This document shows positions 7,485 to 14,988 of a stretch of DNA of 27,476 nucleotides, in pieces. The stretch is from IMG/VR virus record IMGVR_UViG_3300012964_000438, positions 1 to 27,476 of that record, one strand, 5' to 3'. Position numbers and translations under genes: made by a program. The stretch comes from a virus. The notes beneath the pieces are model-generated. The model saw nothing but the letters and a program-made list of their open reading frames with translations, was not told the origin of the DNA and did no database searches. Numbering within the stretch: position 1 is the stretch's first letter; each line of letters opens with the position of its first letter.

Positions 7485-7669
7485 CCCCCGCCCCCAACAC
7501 CTCGTAGTCCCCCGATGGCCCCCTTGCTCATGAGGGCTCGGCCAGTCGTCAGGTTCTTGAGGTACGTGGAGCGGGCGTTGGGGTTGGGCTTTCGGGATTG
7601 GCCGGCGCGGCTGGCTTCGGCGGAGTCGATCGCTCGACCGCGAAAGCTCGCCTTGCGGGCCGCCGCCAT
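7481..7669 (-). CDS. Small basic Gly-rich-tailed protein, paralogue of 6577-6744
   Basis: A 62-residue basic protein starting MAAARKASFRGRAI and ending GGLRGVGGGG. The same start, GRAI motif and Gly-rich end appear in the 6577-6744 product. The ATG follows the stop of the 21-residue ORF directly (TAGATG), with only a weak upstream site. Both members flank the rightward HTH-DUF488 unit. Function unknown. Confidence 0.6.
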   Translation of the reverse strand: MAAARKASFRGRAIDSAEASRAGQSRKPNPNARSTYLKNLTTGRALMSKGAIGGLRGVGGGG

Positions 7670-7735
7670 CTACCGACCCTTGCCTTTGCCTCGGCCCTTT
7701 TTGGTGCCTTTGCCGCCACATTTGCTGAGTTTCAT
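7670..7735 (-). CDS. Tiny Lys/Gly-rich peptide
   Basis: A 21-residue ORF, MKLSKCGGKGTKKGRGKGKG then Arg and stop. Its ATG overlaps the previous stop by 4 nt (ATGA), and its TAG abuts the ATG of the next gene, so coupling supports translation. The composition suggests nucleic-acid binding. Function unknown. Confidence 0.5.
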   Translation of the reverse strand: MKLSKCGGKGTKKGRGKGKGR

Positions 7736-8001
7736 GCTGCCTCTGGGTCTGGTTGGTCTTCGGAGCCTGCCTCGACTTGGCGGGCCAGGACGCGCTCGGC
7801 AATGGTGGCTCGGCAGGAGCGACGGATCCTGGGCCTCGTGAGCCAGTCGGCCGGGACGTCGATTACGAGACGCCGCGGAGCTGGGCGTCGGTTCGGCTCA
7901 GCCTTTGGGGTCATGTTCGAGATCCGGAGTTGACCAGCCAACGTTGCCACGGTCTCCGCATAGCGTCTATGCCAAGGGATCTGTGTTGGCGTTTGGCTCA
8001 C
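7732..8001 (-). CDS. Hypothetical basic protein
   Basis: An 89-residue product from GTG 8001 (SQTPTQIPWHRRYAETVATLAG onset), rich in Arg and with an ARPRRLVIDVPADWLTRPR-like middle. An alternative ATG at 8058 would add 19 residues and overlap the previous gene by 38 nt; GTG 8001 is preferred for its AGGGTG site and 19-nt spacing from the previous stop. No family is recognised. It is linked by ATGA to the tiny gene downstream. Confidence 0.6.
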   Translation of the reverse strand: MSQTPTQIPWHRRYAETVATLAGQLRISNMTPKAEPNRRPAPRRLVIDVPADWLTRPRIRRSCRATIAERVLARQVEAGSEDQPDPEAA

Positions 8002-8020
8002 GGGACACCCTGCAGGGGTC

Positions 8021-8269
8021 TCAGGGGTCGTCTTTTGACCCGCTGGCCATGTGTTCAAACGCCCACTGTTCCAGACGATCCCACACCTCCGGGAAGGTCG
8101 CGCGGAGCAACGCTTCGGTCGTCACCACCCTGCCGCCTCGGCGGAGCAACGCGTGCTCGCGCTCAAGCCAGTCGGTGGCCTTCCGGGTCGTCCAACCGTG
8201 CTCCTCTCCGCCCATCAGGTCCCTGACGGTCGGCATGTCGATGTAGAGCGGGAGTTTGAGTCGAATCAT
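8021..8269 (-). CDS. Small winged-HTH/excisionase-like protein
   Basis: An 82-residue product. VRDLMGGEEHGWTTRKATDW followed by LLRRGGRVVTTEALL has the pattern of MerR/excisionase-like small DNA-binding domains (helix, turn, helix, wing, then a short helix). Its start overlaps the 8266-8994 stop by 4 nt and GGAG lies upstream. The DNA-binding role is inferred from the pattern only. Confidence 0.6.
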   Translation of the reverse strand: MIRLKLPLYIDMPTVRDLMGGEEHGWTTRKATDWLEREHALLRRGGRVVTTEALLRATFPEVWDRLEQWAFEHMASGSKDDP

Positions 8270-8994
8270 CGCTGTTCTCCGGCCCCGTAGGCGTCCTGTG
8301 CCTCATGGAGCAGGGCCCGCGCCGCGGTCTGGGCCGCCGTGAAGAGCCTTCGGCGCAGGTCGTCGTGCTTCTGCTGTTCAAGTTGCCACTCTGCGAGAAG
8401 CCGTTCCGCGGGTTGCCCGGCCTCGTCTCCGGTGCCAAGACGGCGAGCTCGGTTCGCTAGCAGTCTCTCGCCGGGCTCCGTCAGGGCCAGGATGACGACC
8501 AGGCGCCCCAGGCTGCCCGTCTCATGGCGGTTCGCCGCCAGGCCGTGGTAGGCAGCCAGGACCGAGTAGAGGCGCCCCTGGGCCGCCCTGAGGCGCCGGG
8601 AAACCCTACCGTACCGGCACAGCACATGGTCGGGGGGGCCGTCTCCCGAGACTCCACCGGATTCGTCCTGTCCGTCCGCGTCCAGTCCGGGATCGAATTC
8701 CTCGACGAACGGAGCCGCGGCACGCCGAAGCAGGTCTCTCAGGGAGGCGTCGAATCCCGTTGTGCTGCTCCGCCGGCAGTTCCGCTGTCGGTACTCCCAG
8801 ACCTGGACGCGGTGTTCCGGCGGGGACAGGACGCGCTCGCCGTCACTCGTCACGGACAGTGCCTCGGCCTTCTCCAGCATCCTGCCCCATGGGGACCCCT
8901 CGAATGCTGACTGGCCTTCCCCGAAGAACCAGCGGAGGTCGGCCTCGTCGTACGTCGTGAATCGTCTGCGGTTCGTTGCCTGTGGTTCGATCAT
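8266..8994 (-). CDS. Hypothetical phage protein
   Basis: A 242-residue protein of unknown family. It is mostly helical, with Arg- and Ala-rich helices in the second half (LYSVLAAYHGLAANRHE, ERLLAEWQLEQQKHDDLRRR) and an acidic/Gly linker around residues 105-125. The segment HRVQVWEYRQRNCRR near residue 62 is distinctive. It is the first gene of the leftward block after the hairpin at 9042-9071 and is coupled by ATGA to the next. Confidence 0.65.
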   Translation of the reverse strand: MIEPQATNRRRFTTYDEADLRWFFGEGQSAFEGSPWGRMLEKAEALSVTSDGERVLSPPEHRVQVWEYRQRNCRRSSTTGFDASLRDLLRRAAAPFVEEFDPGLDADGQDESGGVSGDGPPDHVLCRYGRVSRRLRAAQGRLYSVLAAYHGLAANRHETGSLGRLVVILALTEPGERLLANRARRLGTGDEAGQPAERLLAEWQLEQQKHDDLRRRLFTAAQTAARALLHEAQDAYGAGEQR

Positions 8995-9041
8995 GCGCTA
9001 GCCTTTCTGTTCAGGCCAGCCGGTTCTCATCATCCCACCAC

Positions 9042-9071
9042 AGCCCCCGAAGGTTGCCGCCTCCGGGGGCT
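9042..9071 (-). terminator. Intergenic hairpin, possible transcription terminator or processing site
   Basis: On the minus strand the arms AGCCCCCGGAGG and CCTTCGGGGGCT pair around a 6-nt loop (CGGCAA) with one mismatch-like step. It lies 8 bp past the stop of 9079-9306 in the only clear gap (84 bp) of the leftward operon. There is no following T-run, so termination efficiency is uncertain; it could instead stabilise or process the message. Confidence 0.5.
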
Positions 9072-9078
9072 TCGTCGT

Positions 9079-9306
9079 TCATGGTCTATCGGGGAACAGT
9101 TTCTCGGCCATGGTCGTGAGTTCCAGTTCGCTTTCCCTTTCCACTTCTCCCAAATTGGACAGTCCGATCTCAAGATCACGCCTGGTAACCGAGCTTCCAT
9201 AGGGACCTCCGGTGCCCATGTGGAGCATGTTGAGTGCATGCTTTTGCCCGGCCAGGAACGACCACTTGGACAGCTTCCTCATGTACTCGTGTTCTTCTTC
9301 TGTCAT
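9079..9306 (-). CDS. Hypothetical protein
   Basis: A 75-residue acidic/helical product starting MTEEEHEYMRKLSKWSFLAG; no recognised family. ATGA overlap with the gene before it. It is the last gene before the hairpin at 9042-9071. Confidence 0.6.
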   Translation of the reverse strand: MTEEEHEYMRKLSKWSFLAGQKHALNMLHMGTGGPYGSSVTRRDLEIGLSNLGEVERESELELTTMAEKLFPDRP

Positions 9307-9782
9307 GGTTCAACAACCCTCTGTAGGTCACGATCCAGGACGTCCAGCCTTTCGGCCTCTTCTTGCGCGACCCAGTACGCCTTCCCCGACTTCGCCCCCT
9401 CGCTCTCGAGACCCGTCATCTTGGCCAGCGCCTGGCTGACGTACGCCGTCTCGGTGTGGAGCTCCTTCGCGAGCTTCCGTGCCGTCATGGACGAACCCGG
9501 CGCCAATCCCCTCAGGACCATCAGGATGTTGGCCTGCACGTTGCGGAGCCCCTCCTCGTTGAGCTTCTTCGGCTTGGGCTTCGCTTCGGAGTTCTCCGCC
9601 GGCTTCCTCCCGGGCTTCTTCGGAGGCGGCGCCCCCGGCACGGCCTCTGGTGGGTCGAGGATGTCGACTTGTTCGTCCACTTCTCGGGCCTGCTTTCGGA
9701 AGGATTCAGCCTCACTTCGTAACGTGGCAGCCAATGCTTTGCGGGTCTCGGTGCTCATGTTGGTGATGTCGATTGTCGTCAT
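9303..9782 (-). CDS. Winged-HTH DNA-binding protein with coiled N-terminus and AT-hook-like linker
   Basis: A 159-residue product. Residues about 1-45 form a charged helix, probably for oligomerisation; a Pro/Lys-rich linker follows (PPKKPGRKPA, with an AT-hook-like GRKP); the C-terminal half resembles a winged HTH (NILMVLRGLAPGSSMTARKL, then AYVSQALAKMTGLESEG and a YWV wing). The layout resembles nucleoid-structuring proteins (coiled N-terminus, linker, DNA-binding C-terminus), but it is not a clear H-NS or Lsr2. ATG 9782 is chosen for its upstream AGGAG; a longer ORF to 9974 has no support. Confidence 0.68.
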   Translation of the reverse strand: MTTIDITNMSTETRKALAATLRSEAESFRKQAREVDEQVDILDPPEAVPGAPPPKKPGRKPAENSEAKPKPKKLNEEGLRNVQANILMVLRGLAPGSSMTARKLAKELHTETAYVSQALAKMTGLESEGAKSGKAYWVAQEEAERLDVLDRDLQRVVEP

Positions 9783-9814
9783 GGTTCCTACTCCTGCTCG
9801 GTTCGTTACTTCTC

Positions 9815-9937
9815 TCACTGCAACTTCATCAGTCTGGTGATGTGTGCGTCGATGATCTTTGTCACGGTGCGCCTCACGTACGATCCCCGTGGTCCAGTCT
9901 CGACTGCCGTCATGGCGCCGATCAGTCCACACGCCAT
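9815..9937 (-). CDS. Small hypothetical ORF
   Basis: A 40-residue ORF (MACGLIGAMTAVETGPRGSY onset; amphipathic basic C-terminal helix). It overlaps the previous stop by 16 nt and fills the otherwise empty interval before 9782. The ribosome site is weak. Coding status uncertain. Confidence 0.4.
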   Translation of the reverse strand: MACGLIGAMTAVETGPRGSYVRRTVTKIIDAHITRLMKLQ

Positions 9938-10407
9938 CTCGGGCTCTCGCTCCGCCAGCGCATCCAGCCTTCACCTTCGACCCAGTAGTACCCGCCCAGC
10001 ACCCACGCGGTACGTATGACGCGGAGCCAACCGAGGGCCGTCATGGGGCATCCCCCGAGGCCCAGATCGCTCCGCTCGGCATGGCGGGGCCAGGTGCGCT
10101 CAGCAGCTAGCTTTGGGATCCGAGATCTGGAGCGTTCCCGGGCAGAGTCCCGAATGTCTTCGAAATCATGTTCCCTCTGATGGTCAATCATCATGTTCCT
10201 CAGGCCCCCTGATGTTTCGTTGCAGTTCTCGGCCAGCGTCCGGGCCTCGTCCAACTGAATCCGCAGATTGGCGTTGTCCTGCTCGATGGCGGCCGTGTCG
10301 GCCTGGGCGTCCAGCACGGACTGCTCGAGCTCTCTGGCGTAGGAGTGTAGCCTCGTGATGGTGGGAAATACGACCCCCGCACCAAACAGCTCGTCTGCTT
10401 TGATCAT
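9922..10407 (-). CDS. Coiled-coil protein, perhaps two fused or re-initiated parts
   Basis: A 161-residue ORF. Residues 20-65 are coiled-coil (LEQSVLDAQADTAAIEQDN, LRIQLDEARTLAENC). After about residue 90 the sequence becomes Arg/Pro-rich, then ends in a Trp/Tyr-rich segment (MTALGWLRVIRTAWVLGGYY) that begins with an ATG preceded by GGGGGA. The tail could be a separately started 40-residue product. ATGA overlap with the upstream gene. No family recognised. Confidence 0.55.
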   Translation of the reverse strand: MIKADELFGAGVVFPTITRLHSYARELEQSVLDAQADTAAIEQDNANLRIQLDEARTLAENCNETSGGLRNMMIDHQREHDFEDIRDSARERSRSRIPKLAAERTWPRHAERSDLGLGGCPMTALGWLRVIRTAWVLGGYYWVEGEGWMRWRSESPRWRVD

Positions 10408-10613
10408 GGTGCTTCCGGCGGGTCCGTGGACTCAGTGTGGTGCACGGGCGTCATGCGACGCTCGTCCGGGACCCCGTGAGCAAAGCAGTGGTAGGCGTGC
10501 CAGTCCACCTGCTGGTAGGCCGCGATGTCGTGGAGGCGGCCCGAGATCTCGAGCAGCTCGGTGCAGTGGTCGGCGGGGAGTGGTGGGCAGTCGTGGTGAT
10601 GGTGCATCGTCAT
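10404..10613 (-). CDS. Hypothetical His-rich small protein
   Basis: A 69-residue product beginning MTMHHHHDCPPLPADHC, with further His residues (HAYHCFAHG, PVHHTE). The His/Cys content suggests metal binding, but there is no known family. ATGA overlaps on both sides. Confidence 0.58.
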   Translation of the reverse strand: MTMHHHHDCPPLPADHCTELLEISGRLHDIAAYQQVDWHAYHCFAHGVPDERRMTPVHHTESTDPPEAP

Positions 10614-10774
10614 TCCTTTCGTGGTTGCTGTTGCAGCTTCCAGAGCGCATCGGCCAGTTGGTCGCGCTCGCGCGTCAGCTCCACGACGCGCTCGAGCAGT
10701 AGGCGATTCTCGGCCCTCAGGGACTCGATGAGTTCGGCCGGCGTGTCGTGGCGGATGAAGCCTGGGGTCGTCAT
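10610..10774 (-). CDS. Small coiled-coil protein
   Basis: A 54-residue product; residues about 10-48 form a Leu-rich heptad helix (AELIESLRAENRLLLERVVE). ATG 10774 is chosen because it overlaps the previous stop by 4 nt; a longer reading to 10816 lacks support. Function unknown. Confidence 0.58.
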   Translation of the reverse strand: MTTPGFIRHDTPAELIESLRAENRLLLERVVELTRERDQLADALWKLQQQPRKE

Positions 10775-10989
10775 GGTGCCCCCCGTGTGGGGCCGCGCAG
10801 GACCGAGCGGGCCCACTCGACGAGCCTATGCCACCACGTCTTGCTCGGCTCTAGACCCATCGACACCAGGATCTTGTTCCGCAGTTGGTAGTCCGTGTCT
10901 CCAGGGTTGATCTCCAACCCGAAGACCTCAGCCCAGACCCGGGCGTTGCGGAGCAGCTCATGGCGCTTTGCTCGGCTGATCCTGATCAT
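10771..10989 (-). CDS. Hypothetical protein
   Basis: A 72-residue basic product starting MIRISRAKRHELLRNARVWA and carrying a WWHRLVEWARSVLRG helix near the C-terminus. ATG 10989 has a strong GGAGGAG site. No family recognised. Confidence 0.6.
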   Translation of the reverse strand: MIRISRAKRHELLRNARVWAEVFGLEINPGDTDYQLRNKILVSMGLEPSKTWWHRLVEWARSVLRGPTRGAP

Positions 10990-11030
10990 GTGGTCTCCTC
11001 CCACTTCGGGGTCACGGCCAACTTGGACAT
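10986..11030 (-). CDS. Tiny ORF, possible coupling peptide
   Basis: A 14-codon ORF (MSKLAVTPKWEETT) with GAGGTGAGG upstream of its ATG and an ATGA overlap with the next gene. It may be a leader that couples the two neighbours; it overlaps the end of 11012-11422. It could be chance. Confidence 0.3.
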   Translation of the reverse strand: MSKLAVTPKWEETT

Positions 11031-11422
11031 GTCCTCACCTCCGTCGGCGTCATGCTTCGTGGTCGGTTCCACCGCGCGAGCCGCAGGGCCAAGTCGTACC
11101 CCGGGACGGCAGGTGCTGGCGCCGGGATGGTCGGCGATGCCGCGTCCGCCGCCTGCAGCAGCCCCATGATGTCCTGCAGGCAATCGATGCAGTAGACCCC
11201 GGGGGCCGTGTCGTGGATGGAGCCAAGGGTCCTCTGGGCGCCGTGGATGATGTCGAGTTCCTCGGCCGTTGCCCAACCTCCACGTCTCAGGACGGTGGCC
11301 GCGGTCTCTACTGGTCTCCTCAGATCCAGCTTGAGCTCGTCGTCGCCCTGCGGGTTTCTGAGGCGCCACTCTCGCAGGAGCGCGATCGTGATGAGTTGCT
11401 CGGTGTCGTGCTGGTTCATCAT
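11012..11422 (-). CDS. Hypothetical protein
   Basis: A 136-residue protein, helical in its first 90 residues (TEQLITIALLREWRLRNPQG, TAEELDIIHGAQRTLG) with a Cys pair (YCIDCLQDI) and a Pro/Ala-rich linker. ATG 11422 has GAGG upstream; ATG 11434 would instead give an ATGA overlap with the previous stop. No family recognised. Confidence 0.6.
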   Translation of the reverse strand: MMNQHDTEQLITIALLREWRLRNPQGDDELKLDLRRPVETAATVLRRGGWATAEELDIIHGAQRTLGSIHDTAPGVYCIDCLQDIMGLLQAADAASPTIPAPAPAVPGYDLALRLARWNRPRSMTPTEVRTCPSWP

Positions 11423-11430
11423 GGTATGCC

Positions 11431-11766
11431 TCATTGGAAAGTGACATCCCCGTAGGGCGGACGCGGAAGGTATCGACGCTCGCTCTGGGTGTTTGCCCAG
11501 ACGACTCGACCGAGTTGACGATCGAAGTCCTCGAAAGTTACGGAGTCAGAAAGCTGCCAGTCCGGACAGCAGTCACACCATGCCTCGTCACCTTCGACGG
11601 GCTCTCCGATCATCCTGCCAATCATCCACCCGAAGTGTTCCGCTACGATGCGCTCGGCAGCGCGCCAGTCGGTCTCGGCGCGTGGTGAGACGTTGCACTC
11701 CACCGTGTCCTGGATGATCTGTGCGACCTTGCGGGTCAGGTAGTGGGTTGCGGTTTCTCGGTTCAT
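11431..11766 (-). CDS. Hypothetical protein with Cys motif
   Basis: A 111-residue product: an N-terminal helix (MNRETATHYLTRKVAQIIQD), then an acidic region with WCDCCPDW that could bind metal. ATGA overlap with the gene before. No family recognised. Confidence 0.6.
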   Translation of the reverse strand: MNRETATHYLTRKVAQIIQDTVECNVSPRAETDWRAAERIVAEHFGWMIGRMIGEPVEGDEAWCDCCPDWQLSDSVTFEDFDRQLGRVVWANTQSERRYLPRPPYGDVTFQ

Positions 11767-12113
11767 GTCTCCTCCTTGGCAAGACAGGACTCCAGTTCAG
11801 ATTGCTCGGCTGTTGTTTCCCAGTAAGTCAGGCCATTGGCCAAGTCTGTTGAGATCCCCATGGCGGCCAGTTCGTCCAGCCTGCCGGCGGTGAGCGCCTC
11901 GACAACACGCTGGTACCTTGACGCGCTCCTTTGCTCCAGTGTGGCGATCCGCTCCTCGGCCCGCGCGATACGATCCTCGTAGATCCTACGCAGTTGAGCA
12001 ACCATGCAGTCGCAGTACTCACGCATCGACTCTTCTGGATGCAACGGCATAACTCCCGGGACCTGGGGATGGCTGGAGACGGGATATGGGATGCCGTACT
12101 TCGGGCCTATCAT
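11763..12113 (-). CDS. Hypothetical coiled-coil protein
   Basis: A 116-residue product. Residues about 30-68 form a charged coiled-coil (QLRRIYEDRIARAEERIATL); the last 40 are helical and acidic. ATGA overlaps at both ends. No family recognised. Confidence 0.6.
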   Translation of the reverse strand: MIGPKYGIPYPVSSHPQVPGVMPLHPEESMREYCDCMVAQLRRIYEDRIARAEERIATLEQRSASRYQRVVEALTAGRLDELAAMGISTDLANGLTYWETTAEQSELESCLAKEET

Positions 12114-12298
12114 GGCAGCCTATCCACCATCCGTCGCATCTCATCGCACAACACCACCGCGACAGCCGGAGGGCCGTCCTTCGGTTGGATCGTTACCACG
12201 CACGTGGCATGCTGGTACCCAGCTGCCTCTGAGTCCATGGTCAGGATATCGTGCTCGTAGGGATCCTTCGCTGAGTCGGTTTTCATTGTGATCCTCAT
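12110..12298 (-). CDS. Hypothetical protein
   Basis: A 62-residue product from ATG 12298 (MRITMKTDSAKDPYEHDILT), chosen for the ATGA overlap; ATG 12286 is an alternative. Beta-rich, with CVVTIQPKDGPPAVAVVLC. No family recognised. Confidence 0.58.
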   Translation of the reverse strand: MRITMKTDSAKDPYEHDILTMDSEAAGYQHATCVVTIQPKDGPPAVAVVLCDEMRRMVDRLP

Positions 12299-12489
12299 GC
12301 GTCTGCTCCTTTGCCTTCTCCGAACAGCGGAGGTTGTCCTCCGGCGCCACGTCGCGAGAACTCGGCGTCGATGTAGGGTCGTCGGTCCGTCTTGCAGTAC
12401 TTGCTGAACTCCGACATCAGCGACGCGAAGTTCAGTTCCTGCAGCCACTCTGGATATCCGTAGAGGTGATCGGGTATGTGATTGCTCAT
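12295..12489 (-). CDS. Hypothetical protein
   Basis: A 64-residue product starting MSNHIPDHLYGYPEWLQELN. ATG 12489 has GAGAGGA upstream and overlaps the previous stop by 4 nt. No family recognised. Confidence 0.6.
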   Translation of the reverse strand: MSNHIPDHLYGYPEWLQELNFASLMSEFSKYCKTDRRPYIDAEFSRRGAGGQPPLFGEGKGADA

Positions 12490-12671
12490 GGTTTCCTCTC
12501 TGGGTCTTCCCTTGTCAGCGTGACGGTGGCGCCCATCACCTCCGACATGTCCCGAGAACCGACAAGTTCCACGTCCACCAGCCAAGTGCCTTTGTTGTTG
12601 CGGGGCCTCTTGCGCAGCACATACTCCGCGAGAGCTTCCTGGATCTGGTGCTTCGTCAGGTGGGTCTTCAC
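12486..12671 (-). CDS. Small hypothetical protein, HTH-like N-terminus
   Basis: A 61-residue product: a helical N-terminus (THLTKHQIQEALAEYVLRKR) then a beta-rich half (GTWLVDVELVG, GATVTLTRE). It starts with GTG, and its GGGAGG site is within the coding end of the DHH gene. No function assigned. Confidence 0.58.
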   Translation of the reverse strand: MKTHLTKHQIQEALAEYVLRKRPRNNKGTWLVDVELVGSRDMSEVMGATVTLTREDPERKP

Positions 12672-13552
12672 GGGTACCTCCCGTCGATGGCGTCGGGATC
12701 ATGTGGACTCGGAATAGTGAATCCTGCAGCGTGTGGATGACCCCCTCCACAGTAGTGACGTGCGATAGTGGAAACGTCCAGACCGTCGTCATCGCTTCTT
12801 AGCGAGTATAGGCGCTGGCCGTCGATGTCCCTCCACGTAGCGCTGAATGGCTCCCCATGGCAAAGCGCGTGCCCCACTTCGCTGATGAGCTGAGGGATTG
12901 GCATCGGAACGCTGGGCACGTCGTGCCCGGCAATCATGACTCGACTGCTGTGCTTCACTGCTTCCGCAACGAGGCGAGTTTGGTAGCGCGAAACGACCGC
13001 TCCGTACTTGCACAGCACACCGACACCGTCGTCGCTGAGACCGTCTCCGGCCGCCTTACGAATCGTTTCGATCGTGAGTTCCTCCGACGCGAGCCATGCT
13101 GCGAAGTCTCGCGTCCCGAGTAGGAGGAACCGCCACAGATCTCGGTCCTGGATGTAGCGCAGCGCTAGCGGAATCGTTTCGCCAGGGACCAGCACGTTCC
13201 ACGCCATCACACAGCCCGAGCGATCCATGTCAAAGAAGGCCCCAGCAAAGCCTTCGAGTTCAGTCTGTGCCGATGCGTGATGGTCCAGAATCGTCACGCT
13301 ACGGGCCACCTCCACTACCTGGTCCAACACTGGACGCTTGAAGCTGAAGTCCACCATCAGGACGTCGCGATCCTCGCAGCGCGTCAGATCGGGTGGCTCG
13401 TGATACTTTCCATCGACCAAGTCGCACTCTGGCCATCTCTGCCGGCACACCCACGCTGCCGCCACGCCATCTGGACAGTCCGCGTGGTAGATCACCAGAG
13501 GGTTCACGAGCGCGTTGCATCGGTCGATTGCCGCTTGGTCGTTCCTGGTCAT
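12668..13552 (-). CDS. DHH-family phosphoesterase
   Basis: A 294-residue DHH/DHHA1 protein (RecJ, NrnA and c-di-AMP phosphodiesterase superfamily), a metal-dependent phosphoesterase. Visible motifs: YHADCPDG (residues 22-29), MVDFS (67-71), DHHA at 90-93, and the DHHA1 signature GGGHPHAAGF near residue 277. ATG 13552 is chosen for its GGGAG site and the 4-nt overlap with the DnaB stop; a longer ORF to 13729 lies within the helicase gene. Possible substrates are short oligonucleotides, cyclic dinucleotides or replication intermediates; the sequence alone does not decide. Linkage to DnaB suggests a nucleic-acid role. Confidence 0.87.
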   Translation of the reverse strand: MTRNDQAAIDRCNALVNPLVIYHADCPDGVAAAWVCRQRWPECDLVDGKYHEPPDLTRCEDRDVLMVDFSFKRPVLDQVVEVARSVTILDHHASAQTELEGFAGAFFDMDRSGCVMAWNVLVPGETIPLALRYIQDRDLWRFLLLGTRDFAAWLASEELTIETIRKAAGDGLSDDGVGVLCKYGAVVSRYQTRLVAEAVKHSSRVMIAGHDVPSVPMPIPQLISEVGHALCHGEPFSATWRDIDGQRLYSLRSDDDGLDVSTIARHYCGGGHPHAAGFTIPSPHDPDAIDGRYP

Positions 13553-14988
13553 GGATATCTCCCGTCGATGGGGTCGTTGTCCACGTCCTGGTAGTTCGGT
13601 GGCGGGGCGTCGAGGTCGGACCATTCGCAGTCTTCTGCCAAACCGTCGAACCGTCCCCACTGTCCCGTGAACTTCAGCCGCACGGTCCCGGTCCTGCCGT
13701 TGCGGTGCTTGGACGTGATGACCTCGCAAAGCCCCTTGTCGGGCGAGTCCTCGTTGTAATACTCGTCGCGGTACAGGAAGTTGACCGAGTAGGCGTCCTG
13801 TTCGATCGCGCCCGACTCGCGCAGATCGCTGAGAATGGGTCGCTTGTTTGGGCGTCCCTCGAGTGACCGGTTCAACTGTGACACACCAATGAGAGCGACG
13901 TCGAATTCTCCCGCCATCGTCATGAGCGCCTTGCTGGTGTTCGCTACCGCCGTCTCCTGGGTGTCGCCGTGTTGGCGCGAGTGGTTCACGAGCTGCAGGT
14001 AGTCGACAACGACAAGCGCTAGATCGACCCCTTGCTCGCGCCGCATTCTGGTGGCCTCTCTGCGAATCGTCGATCGGATTGACGCGACAGTGGCCCCGGG
14101 CCGGTACCGAATCGATATCGGAAGTTGAGAGAGTCGCTCGGTCGCCGTCGTGATGAGCCTCCAGTCGTCCGCGTCGGGCTCCCCCGTCATGATGGTCTCG
14201 AGAGCGCGCTTGCTTTCGGCCGCCAGCATCCGCTGCGTGAGCTCAAGCTTCGTCATCTCGAGCGAGAACAGCAGGGAACCGCACTGTGGCCCGCACGTCT
14301 GCCGCATGAGCTCGGACGTAAATAGCGATTTCCCCATCCCAGGACGTCCGGCTACGATGTGCAGCTTCGACCTCATCAGACCAGCTGGGAACGTCCTCTT
14401 GAGCGCAGACCATGGCACCGGCACGTAGTGCGCGTCGTGGTACGCCTCCCCACCCTCGCACCGGCCCTGCATGTCCTGGTTGACACGAGGCAGGATCTGC
14501 CCCAGAGTCTCGGTCGCGCTCTCGGAAGTCGACCTGTCGGCCGAGGCATCGAAGAGACGTTGCTCGGACCGCTGCGCCCAGGCCTCCACGTCGTCGACCT
14601 GCCCCACGCCCTCTCCGGCGATGACCCGTGCGGCGTCCACGATGCGCCTCAGGCGCGCTTTGGCGGCGACCGCCCGGCAGTGGCTCGCGACGTCCGCGAC
14701 GTAAGGGCACCCCCCTGTAAGTTCAGCAATGGCCGCTGTGCCGCCGATTGCCGAAAGCTGCCCGCGTCCCTGGAGGTCGGTTGCGACCGAGACGGGGTCG
14801 ACGGCCTCTCCAGAGTCGTCAATCCTGAAGGCGGACTCCAGGATGCGGCGAGTCAGCATCCCGTAGCAATCCCCGGGCTGCAGGATGTCGCGCACGATGT
14901 CCAGCACGGACGGATTCGTCAGCACGGCCGACGCCACCGCGTGCTCGGATTCTAGGGCTGTCCCGGGGATCGCTTCGTTCTCAACCAT
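13549..14988 (-). CDS. dnaB: Replicative DNA helicase, DnaB family
   Basis: A 479-residue hexameric 5'-3' helicase for the replication fork. The N-terminal domain is residues about 10-120 (EHAVASAVLTNPSVLD, SAIGGTAAIAELTGG). The RecA-like motor has Walker A GRPGMGKS at 214-221, Walker B VVVDYLQL at 326-333, and the C-terminal motifs SQLNRSLEGRPNKRPILSDL and SGAIEQDA. Length matches the family. Its ATG overlaps the initiator-like gene by 8 nt. The C-terminus ends IDGRYP, as does the DHH protein after it. No intein is present here. Confidence 0.95.
   Translation of the reverse strand: MVENEAIPGTALESEHAVASAVLTNPSVLDIVRDILQPGDCYGMLTRRILESAFRIDDSGEAVDPVSVATDLQGRGQLSAIGGTAAIAELTGGCPYVADVASHCRAVAAKARLRRIVDAARVIAGEGVGQVDDVEAWAQRSEQRLFDASADRSTSESATETLGQILPRVNQDMQGRCEGGEAYHDAHYVPVPWSALKRTFPAGLMRSKLHIVAGRPGMGKSLFTSELMRQTCGPQCGSLLFSLEMTKLELTQRMLAAESKRALETIMTGEPDADDWRLITTATERLSQLPISIRYRPGATVASIRSTIRREATRMRREQGVDLALVVVDYLQLVNHSRQHGDTQETAVANTSKALMTMAGEFDVALIGVSQLNRSLEGRPNKRPILSDLRESGAIEQDAYSVNFLYRDEYYNEDSPDKGLCEVITSKHRNGRTGTVRLKFTGQWGRFDGLAEDCEWSDLDAPPPNYQDVDNDPIDGRYP

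Noticed and set aside
7485-7520. C-rich stretch after the DUF488 stop considered as a terminator
   Set aside because: No self-complementary stem or T-run is visible.
9303-9974. Longer reading of the winged-HTH gene starting at 9974
   Set aside because: The extra 64 residues overlap other ORFs and lack a ribosome site; ATG 9782 has AGGAG upstream.
13549-14988. Search for an intein or intron in DnaB, a frequent site for such elements
   Set aside because: Walker A and B and the flanking motifs are continuous and the length is normal.
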